Shown piece by piece: positions 24,366 through 35,396 of a stretch of 64,000 bases of DNA. Within the stretch, counting starts at the first letter, position 1; the number at the start of each line of letters is the position of its first letter. The position numbers and the translations under genes were made by a program. Below the pieces are notes generated by a model that did no database searches, was not told the origin of the DNA, and saw nothing but the letters and a program-made list of their open reading frames with translations. The DNA comes from Pyrenopolyporus hunteri (taxonomy: Eukaryota; Ascomycota; Sordariomycetes; Xylariales; Hypoxylaceae): NCBI GenBank assembly GCA_902806595.1, contig CADCXC010000009.1, positions 496,001 through 560,000 on the forward strand. The letters run 5' to 3'.

Positions 24366-26725
24366 TCTCTGCTGGTTCTCTCGCGGATTGTTCCACGTGG
24401 CTTCTGCGGCTGTTGCTAAGCGCTGCTGACGCCGTAGACGCGGGTTGGCGCAATTGACGCGAGATGGGAACACAACATACATGTTACATGCCACCACCCA
24501 TCTGCCTCGACTCCCTTTTTATTTTTTTCAACCGCCGCCTAAAGTTCGGGGCGGAGCCTACCAAATCCCAATCTTGTCCAACGTCAGGGCGCCGAGGGGC
24601 TGGGCTTGGGAAGATCCAAACGGTAAGCTGATTGAGCGCATACCTACCTACCACCTACCTAAGGTGTGAAGTAACGTTCACTTGCGTGTATCACACGCCT
24701 GCTGTGTCTATACCTACCTACTCACCTATGTCCGCACGTAACGCGTTACCATTACACTCGAACGATTCAGCCGCGAGGCTTACCGCCCAACTCGGCCGAA
24801 AAGCAAAGGTACGCCTTACCGGGTAACTGCTGATCTCTGCGGGGGGAACGAACGCTCTGTAAGGGCCGATTGCGAGAATTCGGAGGCCGAACGATCCTGT
24901 AAGGGGCAGGGCATCTCGCTAATACGATTGCTGATGGGCCGTTCTCTCAGTAAGCCAAAGTCTCCGCCCGGCACTAGGCACTCAGCATTAGTGCAAACGT
25001 AGGATGTGGGGGTTTAGGATTGAATTTCCCGTCGACCTAGGACGGACTAGGTAACTGAGTAGAATCACATCGCCGTTCGTCGTTGACCATCGTGTCCGCC
25101 TTGCCGTGTTACTTGAAGCGATCGGAGGCGATCGGGAGGAAGACCAATCGCACAGCTTGGCGGGATCGTTCGATCTACCAACAAGCTTGATGACGCAAGC
25201 TAGGGAAACCGTGATAAGGTAACGTCGACGACGATTCACATATAGAGAGAAGGCGGAACATGAGGGGAGTGGGGGCTTTGGATAGATTTATTATTTTCTA
25301 AATTTCCGTCGGAGTTGCCAATCTAGTACGACTTATCTTTCCCATTCCGCCTGGGGACCCGAAGCCGGGTGAAATAGATGAGATAAGGAGGTCTTGCGCC
25401 TCGCAGGATATTAGGCGAATTAGACGCCAAATTGGAAACCCCCTGTATGATGATGATAGCGATGAGGATGATGCGGAGAGGAACGGGAATAATGTGGCGG
25501 CGATCCGCTCTACAACTCCTTTGAGATATAACCTACAGCGCCTCCTCCTGTGATAAGCTATTGATATCTGCCGGGCACCAACGGTGTGGGCAGAAGGGAG
25601 TTCCCGTTGTGGCGGGACGGGGGGTGTGGGACACTCTAACCAACCTTATACATGGATCGTTTGCGTAGTATCTGGTTGGATACGATTACCAAACCTACCA
25701 TTCATGTATCTAAGGAAGGTAGTCATATGAAAGGATAGGCTCGAGGATGGGTTTTGCCCCGGCCTTCTTGTGTAACGGACTTAGGGCTTAGGAACTTAGG
25801 GAATTAAACTGCAACCTGGGCACGAATTAGATGACGGGCAGTAATCTGCCTACCTAATTTAATTCATGATGTTACAATTAATAAAATGGATTGCGGTTGA
25901 TCAGGTCACGAGTTTTGGTATTCCGCCCCCCCGCGTTTGTTTGTGCCACCTCTTCCGGCCGGGGTGTGATACATGATGATAAATATCGATTACTGTATAT
26001 AGACGAGCCTGGCCTCTTTTGCGGCCGTTCTCGCCTTCTTATTTCCCCTTGAGGCCGGCCTTTCCAATTTGGATCTTAGAGAGGTTTCAAGATGTGTTCA
26101 ATGTCTAACTGATGAGATATTATAGGGATGCTGAGTAGCGAGGGAGGTAGCATAGCGGTATACAGCCATGTTCAACATGAAAAAAAAAAAGAAAAAATAC
26201 CAAAATAGAATAATAAGATGATGGATTAACTTGACTTGTGCCTCGCAAGGCGAGTTTGCGGCTTCCTCTTTCCGGAAACGGATACATTAAGCAATTTTGC
26301 TGTTTGCCTGCCTTGCGTTTTACATGATATCCGTGGACGGTTTACTATATCTATACTCGCGTCATAGGTCGGGAGGTATAGGTATGTAATAGTAATCCGT
26401 ATGGGATTTATTATCGGTTTGCCTGCTCTTCCTTCTCGGGAGTTAATGACGTACTTTGTAAATTTGCAGTAGATAGATTTATTATAAGGATAGGGATAGG
26501 CGGTTTTACACCAAATATTTTATTCAAGTCTAGGTACCTGGGTAGGTACATATAGTAACACATAAATGTACCTAGTCTTAGGTAGGTAGGCTGGACGATG
26601 TCGTTGTATTATCTAGTACTTTTTGTAGGTACCTGCCCCTATGCATTGGCACCTAATACGCTGGAAAATGCACTAGAAAATTCGGCTCTGACGACTGGCC
26701 CGGCGTCTGTTCCAATTAGTTTACA

Positions 26726-26760
26726 TACCTACCTACCTACCTACCTACCTACCTAGGTAA
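26726..26760. repeat. Perfect ACCT tandem array ending in CCTAGG
   Basis: Seven consecutive CTAC/ACCT units ending in ACCTAGGTAA. This is the longest pure array of the tetranucleotide that is scattered over the intergenic DNA of the window. Confidence 0.9.
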
Positions 26761-27542
26761 GTGCCTGCGTACTTGTAAGGCATGGACCCATGCCGACCTA
26801 TTGGTTCACTGGGATTCCCCTTCAGGGACTTCTGGGCATATAAAGTCTATTGATGGCGCATATATAGGACTTCGTCCGGCTTATTGACTTTGTGGCCGTT
26901 TGATGGGTGTTTGGTTAATATACCTGCTATATACTTAGGTACTTTCCCTATATATAACAGTACCGAGGGTATGCAGGTACTTTTAAATACTACAGCGCGC
27001 AGAAACACGTACGCGTACTATATACAATATCACAATACGATACGGTAGATGATATTTTTCAATTTCTCCTCTAAAGGATAGAAGTACCTATATACCGACC
27101 TAAGAAAGGTGACGTTGAGTGCTTGAGTGCTTAATTGCAGCAGCCCCCGCTAACGCAACCCCGCCAAACCTTATTGAGAGCCGTAGCTAAGGTACCGACG
27201 TGAGTCCCCACTAACGCACCTGCACTTAACGCGTCTCCCGGTACCTAGGCAGGTACAATACAACGCCTAATCTAATCAGCGCGTCGTATATTCAAATGAT
27301 ATTGACTTTATCTTTCCATCTCTCTCATTCGGTTCTCTGTCGACGACAATCAATTAAATTAGTCAATATCTACCTACCTACCTGGTACATTTTACGCATA
27401 AATAATCGGTTAGGTATTTGTACAACTGGCTTCTTCAGCTTGGCGATGCGCCAATCTACTCTTTGTCACTGAATCTTTTTCCGTTTCTCCCCAACGAGGG
27501 TCGGCGTTGTGTAGTACTGTTGCTGCCTCTCAACCTCCCGAG

Positions 27543-29823
27543 ATGGCGGCCGATGCGCATTCTAAGCAAGCTCGGATGGCGGCCGCTTATCTTAAGAAGG
27601 GCCAGGAGCTGTATGCGGAGAATAACCAGGACTTGGCAAAAGTGGCTTTCGAGAGGGTTGGTTGCTCGTTAATCTCCCATCTCCCATCTCCCATCTCCCA
27701 AATGCTTTCGTACACGCTAATCCCGTCAGGCCATGAACTGCTGTAGCTGCCGCATCGATGTCTGTCAGCAGCCTTCCATCAAAGATGAAATTATGGCTGG
27801 CATCGCAGGCAATAAGCTAAAGGGAGTCCTTGCCTCGATGTCAAGCTCGACCAGACGCTGTGACGACCAAGTCCACCTGCAGGCTCTCGATTCCTTGATT
27901 GCAACCCATGAAACGCAATCAAGATGGGACGAATGCCTTGAGCTTGCCGTGAAGATGGTTAACCTCTCTCCGAGAGAGCCTACGGTTTGTTCATCTCCTT
28001 CTTGACCGCTCTGAGGTTACTAATTATCTACACCTAGGCTTACCTGCGTCTGGGAAAGATACTCCGCAAGAGGGCCCAGCGTAATCTCGCGTTTCAGATG
28101 TATAAACAAGGCATTGAAATCGTGAGACGGAAGCATCCTCAGCATCCTATGCTACCTGTATGTACATACGTCTGTAGGATCTTGTTGGCTTTCTGCTAAT
28201 TGTTGTTGTAGGCCCTATGTGCCCAGAAAGACAAGATCTCTGCCTCGGTTGCCTTCGATCCCGTCTCAGTTCTTCCTATCGAGTTGGTGCGCATGATATT
28301 CAGACTGGTTAGCTTTAGGACAAGGTGGTAGGTCACTCTGCTGTTTTCCTCTGCCCCTATTACCTATTGCTTATTGATACGTCGATAGTCGCTCTTTGCG
28401 CGTTTCCAAAACTTGGCACACCACTTTAACCTCGATATCTCTTAAAGACCTGTGGCAAGTCCAGTCGTACGACCTCGTTCGTAGAAGCCATGGAAATTTC
28501 CGAAGGATACCAGTGAGCTTTAAAGCATACCGTACCTACGGAAGGAATAACCTCACGGAACTGTCCATTGATGGTTGCTCCCACTTCTTGCGGTGGTGTA
28601 AATTCTCGGATGTGATAACCCTATCTAAACATCTTAAGGTACTCAAGCTCCGAGACCGGCTAGGCCATAATCTGGAACCGTTTCCAAATGATCTTAAGAT
28701 TCTCCGGCTCAGGAGCCTTCACTTTGGCTATGGAGTGCGGCCTCACCGCAAACTCCTGCAACAATTAATCGCCGCATCTTCGAGCTCACTGGAAGAGCTC
28801 TCCGTATTCGAGCTTCCAAGTTGCGGCCGGACGCCGTCGCCCCATGAACGATGGTATCCCGGTTGGCCAAAGCTAGAAAAACTGAGAGCCATCCATCTTG
28901 CGGGTCTAGTACGAGGGGCAACGTCGCCATTACCTTTCGACTTGGTGAGTGGGCTTTATTGGTACGGTTGTCTTGTGATCCTAACTATGTGTAGAATGGG
29001 ATGATGGAGTTGGCTCCGAACGTGGAAGAAGCTTGGATTGACTGTCTCATTTACTCACCTGAAGAGTTAATGCGGCATTGGCGAAAGCTGCGGAACCTAT
29101 TTGTTGGGTGTAATACTATAACGCGTACCGACGGAGGTGGAGGGGATACCGAAGCCAGTTTAAGCGAGGATATGCGTGAGATGCATATAGAGGCCCGGTC
29201 CATCCATTCGCACTTTGGTAAGTTTTACACCCTCACCCGTCCCTGGAGGTCCTGTCTTCCTATGACCGCTAACTACGCAACTCGACATTCTAGCCATCCC
29301 TCGACTCCCTAAACTGGAGAAATTATCCTTATTATCTGGGGTTCCGCTTGAACCATCCAGCTTTGAGTCTATAGTTCGACCTAGCCTAGAATCCGGTGCT
29401 CTGCAAGAGCTTGATGTGCGACCGTTCCCGAGGGGGAGATTCTTCGACGAACCCCCTCACTGGTTTAAAAGCGAAAGTATCACGTACCTCAGCTTGACGG
29501 GATTCACCAAAGAGAGCATTCACCAGCAAATGTCGTTCCAGGATGCATTACTTAACATTGTTGACCGGTTTCCGAACTTGCATAGTATCGACGTGTCGGA
29601 CGAGCTGTTCCCGGATGCTTTACTGGCAAAGTTAGTCCAGAGAGGTGTTAAAACGGTCTACTACCGAGGGGGATCGTCGAAAGCGGACCTCCGGGACTGG
29701 GCTGCGAAGAACTTTGACGCCCAGCTCATCGGTAGACCGCCGGCTCACATACCGTCGATGAATCTTGACCGGCAGCGCTTTTACAACCAATATCTGCAGT
29801 TTTCAAATCATGTATTGCCGTAG
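27543..29823 (+). CDS. TPR/F-box/leucine-rich protein, Pof3/Dia2 type
   Basis: Seven exons, 27543-27656, 27730-27984, 28038-28157, 28212-28327, 28389-28944, 28995-29217 and 29294-29823, join in consistent phase to 637 residues. Residues 1-163 form TPR-like helices (AAYLKKGQELYAENNQDLAK and related segments). An F-box follows at about 184-220 (LPIELVRMIFRLVSFRTRCR, then SLRVSKTWHTTL). The remainder has leucine-rich-repeat-like periodicity (LKILRLRSLHFG, LPKLEKLSLLSG, ITYLSLTGF). The order TPR, F-box, LRR is that of yeast Dia2 and S. pombe Pof3, substrate receptors of SCF ubiquitin ligases. Dia2 acts at replication forks, ubiquitinating the CMG helicase at termination, and Pof3 in genome stability and telomere control. 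The architecture is seen; orthology is inference. Every intron has a GT donor and AG acceptor. Confidence 0.82.
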
Positions 29824-31076
29824 ATTCCTTCTTGTATTTGTTTTATGTGATACCCTGTTCTAGTTCGGAATGAAACCGAGCCATAGGACTACAACCGAGT
29901 AGTCCAAGGCGTTGGGAGAGGAGACTCATGGATGGCGTTACGGACTACATTCATGGTTAATGATATATTAAGCAGGGACAGTCCACTCTTTTTCTCTTTT
30001 CTTTACGAAAAGCTCATATATAACGAGTTACGACTTGCAGTGTGGTAGCTAAGTCTCGGCGTCAAGGCTCCTGGAATACGGTAGTTTTCCGCTCAGCACC
30101 AAGCATAAAACACTTCTGCGTTCTAATGAGGAAATACCTGCTAGACGAGAGGCATACCCTACTCGGCAAATCCAAAGTTTTGCGATAAGGTATACTAGTG
30201 GTCGTTGATTTCACATTGACATTACGTTGTGTTGCGTTATATCCCGATTCCAGAAACGTTAGCTAGTAAGAAGAGTTCTCTGCTTTCTTTATGGTATGCT
30301 ATAGTTTGAACAAAGTAAATAGGTCATAAAATCCGACAGGCTCTAACGCCGCTGTCGCTGCCGTTCCAATTCCCATCCCCATTCCCGTTCCTGTTCCCAT
30401 CGCCATCGCCATTACCGTAGTCCAAGTCCGCTTCGATCCATCCGTCCATTTCCTCCCCGGGGAGGCAAATAGAGGTTAGCTAGCTGAATTTATATGCCCA
30501 GATCAGGTTTATGCGTGTCGTAGTAGGTTAGGTTAGGTAAGGTAGGTAGGTAAGGTCATGCAGGTAAAGTATGTAAGGTAGGTATGTAGGTATGTAAAGG
30601 TCATTTCATATCGTCATAACATAAAAATAGGTAATAATCCATCCGAATTGAATCGAAGTGATCCTCCCTGATTCCGTAAAATCCCATCTTCCCAACCCCC
30701 CCCCCTTTTGCCCCCTTCCCAATGCCCTTTCATTTCGCTTCGAACTTTCGAATTCCCATTTCCCATTATGATATGCATATCAGGGGGGCCGGGTCTGTAT
30801 CAATCGGTAAAGTGTGTGTGTGTGTGTGCTCATTCATTCATTTCGTTACTTCCTTCTTTTCCTTCACTCGTTGCGTAGCTCGCGCCCGTTACTCTTTCTT
30901 CTCCCTATTTCTTCCCCCCTTGGACCGCGAGCCGCGGTGAAGTTTCATTTTTTCATTTTCTCATTTTCTCATTCTCTCTCTTCGTGCTACCTTACGTTAT
31001 GCTCATCCTCTTTGGTGGCTCAGTGGGTAGGTAGAAGATACACGGGTTGGGTAAGATAGGTAGTCAGCTGTTCGTT
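29824..31076. other. Intergenic between convergent genes
   Basis: About 1.25 kb lies between the ends of the F-box gene and the ADIP gene. No gene seen. It contains an AGGT/TAGG cluster (30521-30600), a short GT repeat (30811-30828) and C-rich runs. Confidence 0.6.
30521..30600. repeat. TAGGT/AGGT/AAGGT-type repeat cluster
   Basis: Imperfect repetition of GGTTAGGTTAGGTAAGGTAG-like units, all in the AGGT orientation. Confidence 0.8.
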
Positions 31077-33962
31077 TTAGCTGTAGTCCACCCCTGGGCC
31101 CGGGGAGGCGGCGTTTCCTTGTATAAGCGTCTCGAGCTCCCAAGGGCTTAGTGTGCTCCGCCTGCGCGAGGCGACCTTGCTCGTACGGCGCTCACCCCGG
31201 TCTCGCCTCCGCTTCGGGGGTTTGATCATACCGCCGTTGCTATGGTTCTGCGTCTTAGGGTCGGCGGATGCCGCCGGCTCTTCGTCCACGCCTGCCGCGG
31301 GCGTGCGTTGGCGTTGGGGCCCTTTAGACACTGGCGTAGAGCCTCGAGAAGTCGAAGGAGGGGCTATCTCCCTGTCCCTCTTGACCGGGTCTACCGAGGC
31401 GTAATCATTCTCTTCTCGTTTGGCCTTCATATCCTGAGAAGGGGAACTGGGAGTAATCGTAGCAGGCGCCCGTAGAGCTGGGTTCCGCTTTTGGCCACCG
31501 GCTCGCACAGCTCTAAGCTTGGCCCTCACGCGCGCGGCGTCGGCCTCGCGCTCTGAGGCGGCCAATTTGGCTGCGATAGTGGCCATAGTGAGAGGGCTCT
31601 GCTGTGGAAGAGGATTGGTGGTATTGGGTCGGGGGAGCCGCGATGTGTTGGCGACGCTAGTGACGGTTTGATTGTTGCGGAGCGGTGAGCGCGGCTGAGG
31701 TATTGATGGTTGCTGCTGCGATGTGGCCGCCGTAGACTTGGGTGAGGAGGCTGGAGACGGAGAAGAGACAGGTTGTGCTTGCCGTGTAGGAGTGCCCTGT
31801 CGAGAGTACGCTGTCGAAGGTTGTTGACGAGACGGCGGGTTGACTGGGTCTGAATTCGTTCGTTTTATATCCATCGGAGCGGGTGATGAAGTTGGCCTCT
31901 TTGATGACTTACTCGGGGCCTGTGTAGCTGCTTGTCCCGGTTCTGGCTGGGACTTCGTATGCAGCTGCTTCCCTAGGCTCGTCGAGGGCTTCGAGAATAG
32001 CTTGCGGGACGGATCTGATTGTGAGGGTCTCTCCCCAGACCTGCCGAACAGGGGGCTATCATATGAAGATGTCGAGCTCGGTCGGGTGGAGTCCTGCCAT
32101 TGTGGCGAGCGCTTGGTTGCTGCCGTCTTCTGCTGCTGCTGTCGGGGAGACTGAGGCTTAATGACGTGAGGAGGCGGAGTGGGTGCCCGCTCCTCTTCCG
32201 CTGCTGCTAATTCCCAGGTATTCTCTTCCACGATGGTGGTAAAGTCCCCAGGTCGCTTTTGATAATCGCGCTCGGTAGGTCCTTTGTTCCCGGACGAGTA
32301 CGAGTCCTTGAGCGGGCTAAGTTTCGGCGGTATAGGGAGGGGAGGGGAGTCCATCGACGTCGCGTACGTGGATTCCTGAAGAACCTGGACATTTGGCTCC
32401 TCGGCGTCTAGCTCGTCAATATCTATATCCTCATCTCGGAAGATGCTGCTGGATTCCGAGTCCGAATCCTCCTCATTCTCATTCTCATTCTCATTCTCTT
32501 CAGCCTCGTATCTTGGTGCTGGAACGAGATCGAGAGACTCTGCAGGGCTCGGGGACCTGAGTCGCTCCGACTCCTCTTGTGTTTGTCCCTGAGTTTGAGT
32601 TTGTGCTTGTATTCCGTTTTCTTGCTTCTGTTCTTCTTCCTCTTCCTGTTCCTCCTCTTCCTCTTCCTCTTCTTCCTCATCTTCCTCTTGGACGCAGGAG
32701 AGCCTCATCGGCTCTATATTCGCGGTTTCCTCGACGTCCTTGACTCTAACAGGACTGAGTCGTAGGCCCATCTGTAAGTCGTCCATATCTACCGACCTGC
32801 CGCTCGACACCATCCGCTTTCGCCAGCCGTCGATCATGTGCACGGCGTCCCTCCAGCGGGATTCCATGGTCTCTAAACCAGCGCGTAGGCGAGTGATGGC
32901 CTCCTCGCGTACCTCGACCTCCTCGATTGGCACAAAAGAGGGATTCGTCAGTATCGTCCTAAGATGCTCCATGATCTCCTCTAACTCAGCCGCGAGCTCC
33001 TCGACGCTCTTATGAGACGCCATCACTAGCACGTCGGCGTTGTCGCCGTTTAGGTGGCGGTCAGCTCCATCGGCTCCATTCAGACTGTTGGCGCCGTGCT
33101 CGAGCCCACTCATATCACGTAGCTTGTCGGCTACACGTTTGACTAGTGCGAGCAGGCTCTCGTTCTCCTCGCTTAAGCCCCTCGCGAGCTCGGTAAGGAA
33201 CTCGTTAGTCTCTAAGCGCAAGCTGTAACCCTCGTCCGCTGTCGCCCCGGCGGGCAGTCCGCGCTCGTCGCCACCGATCTCGCCCGTGACGCTGATACAT
33301 AGGATATCCCTACTCCTACCGCCGCCTCTCACTCTGCTTGCGTCGACGACGGCCTTCTTCAAGCTATCAATCTGGCGATCGCGCTTGCGGATCTCGTTAG
33401 CGCACGCAGCACGCGCCTGGGTCACTACGCTCTTCATCTTGATAGCCTCGTCTTTTAGGCGGTGGATGGTTTGCTCCGAGGTCTTGAGCTGGGCGCGTAG
33501 GGCGCGCTCGGTGGCATCGGCGGAGTCAAGCTTGCGCTGGGCTTCGGACAACTTTTCCGTCTGTCGCGCGAGCTCGGCCGTCTGGCGTTGCGAGTCGGCG
33601 CGTAGAGTGCGAAGCGTTGTGGATAGGGATTCGCGGTTCTCAGCGTCGCGCTTTTATTTTTATTACGAGTGTTAGCGTACTCTCCTATTTCTTCTGCTTG
33701 CTATTCGTATAGTGCTCGCATAGTGTTCAGGGATGCATGGCTAAGAAGGGGCACATTGTGAGAGAGAAGGTATACGTACGTCGCGCCTTAGGATGAGGTC
33801 GTTGATGACGCTCATGACCTTGCCCATGGTGGCCTGTACCCCTCCATCGCCCGATTCCGGGTCGGCGAAGTCGATATTGTGGCCATCACGCAATAGGCCG
33901 CGCGAGAGCAGCTGGTTGTTGATGTATAGCGACGCCGTACGGAGGTTATCCGGGTCGACCAT
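31077..33962 (-). CDS. ADIP-domain coiled-coil protein (SSX2IP/Msd1/TINA-like)
   Basis: Exon 1 is 33962-33780 and exon 2 33650-31077, joined in phase 0 to 918 residues. The 129-base intron starts GTACGT and ends AAAAG, with CTAAC upstream. The N-terminus (TASLYINNQLLSRGLL, then SVINDLILRRD joined to RDAENRESLSTTLRTL) matches the afadin- and alpha-actinin-binding (ADIP) domain, followed by coiled coil to about residue 220. In this family S. pombe Msd1 and A. nidulans TINA anchor spindle microtubules at spindle pole bodies; this role is inferred here. From about 300 the protein is low complexity. It has an almost pure Glu run near 381-400 encoded by CTC/TTC repeats, Asp/Glu clusters, then a long Ser/Pro/Gln-rich basic tail with several RRR motifs near the end. 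The tail is presumably disordered and open to phosphorylation. Confidence 0.75.
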
Positions 33963-35396
33963 GTTGCCTTGTCTCGCCGCGCTATTGAGCGTCCTTCCCC
34001 TTTATCTTTCTCTTAGCAATGGGCAAGTTCTTACTCGCGTGAACAACGAGCGGTCAAGTAGGAGCGGTTGCTATTGGCGTCGTTCTCATTGGCGATGCGG
34101 GATGCTGATTGTAGGTGGATGGATGAGCGATGTGTGCCTGTGTGTTTGGTTGTTTGGTTGTTTGTTTGTTCACGTATTGAGTGCTTTATTATTATGGCTT
34201 TTCGTCAATTTGTCCCTAATTCTTTTGCCTCTTGTTCTGCTTCCTCTTCTTCTTCCCCTTCACGATTTCCAATTGCCGATTTGCAGCTGAAATCAAAATC
34301 GCAAGAGTCGAAAAGAAAAGAAAAACCCTTTCCTAGGGTATTGCGTGTGTGTGCGTAAACCCGAGAATAACTTGCGACTAGATCCCAGCTAGCGGAGAAG
34401 AGGAAAAACAAAACACAGCTCCGTATGCGGTGTTTTTGTTTTCCCCTGTTGGGTTTATTAGTGGTAGCTACCGTGACATTCCAAAACTTTAGAGTTGTTT
34501 TTCTTTGGAGAAAATGGAATCTCGTTGCTATGCGGGGCCGTAGAGTAAACAAAAAAAAAAAACTCTAATTTATTATACGTAGTGCCAGGTACTGTACCTT
34601 AGATAGGTATGTAGGGCGACCTCGTTACATGGGTAGCTACATATCTGTACGTACCTCGACAGCCACTTGCTGGGTATCAACTGCGCTCTTACTGGCCGCT
34701 GCACGTCCCCTTCCAGGGGTATTCCGAGTGCCGACAAATGACAACCTGCATCCGAACGTACCGCCCCGCAATCCATCCCGCCTTCTATTCACGTGGAAGC
34801 TTCTCATTGCATACCGACTCTTGACCGCATCGATTTTGCCTACCAAAATAAAATATCGGTGTGTTATTTTCTCTGTTATTCGCATCCTGTTGGTCTCGCT
34901 TTAGCCTTAGTCGCCCTAGCTATCTCACTTGCGACCCCTCTCCCTATCCAGACCCATGGACATGATGCCATCCCAAAACGGACACACCCCGTACAGTGCT
35001 CGGTGAGAGGCTACTCCTAACTCACATTCGCCTATTGGAATAATGATACGATGTCCAGATGAGGAAGAGGGGGATCATCATGGCAACCAGGCAACCCAGC
35101 CCCCCCGTAGTCCTGGAAGCTGCATATGCGCCCACTCCCACGTCCAGGGAACCGTGGATATCAATAACCTGCATTGCCCCTCTCCCACCCCCTTTTCCCT
35201 TCCGTCTTCGTATCTCCTCCATGTCCACTTTTCTGATAGACAGCATGCTGCTGCACACTCCCTGTTTGCCATGCTCAAGTCTAGTCTATCCGCCCATTAG
35301 GGATCCAATCTCTTCAAAGAACCGTCGCCTCCAAGGATACTATAACGCTGGCCGAATGCAACATGTGTCTCATTCCTCGTATCACAAAGTGTCTTT
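33963..35396. other. Intergenic, promoter of the ADIP gene and 3' flank of PSD2
   Basis: About 1.4 kb with no supportable gene. The part next to the ADIP gene (34000-34560) has T-rich and GTTT-repeated sequence and a poly-A run at 34550-34562. The rest holds a few AGGTA motifs. Confidence 0.55.

Larger units (their letters stand above)
21097..27542. other. Gene-sparse region, right part
   Basis: About 6.4 kb without a complete gene. The first 500 bases contain coding-like segments in different frames (see findings). The remainder has GGCT and CA microsatellites, A-rich runs (about 23630-23665 and 26180-26200), and ACCT/AGGT clusters (23502-23520, 23813-23843, 26726-26760, 27368-27382). The last few hundred bases, with a C/T-rich tract near 27310-27330, are probably the promoter and leader of the F-box gene. 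Confidence 0.6.
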
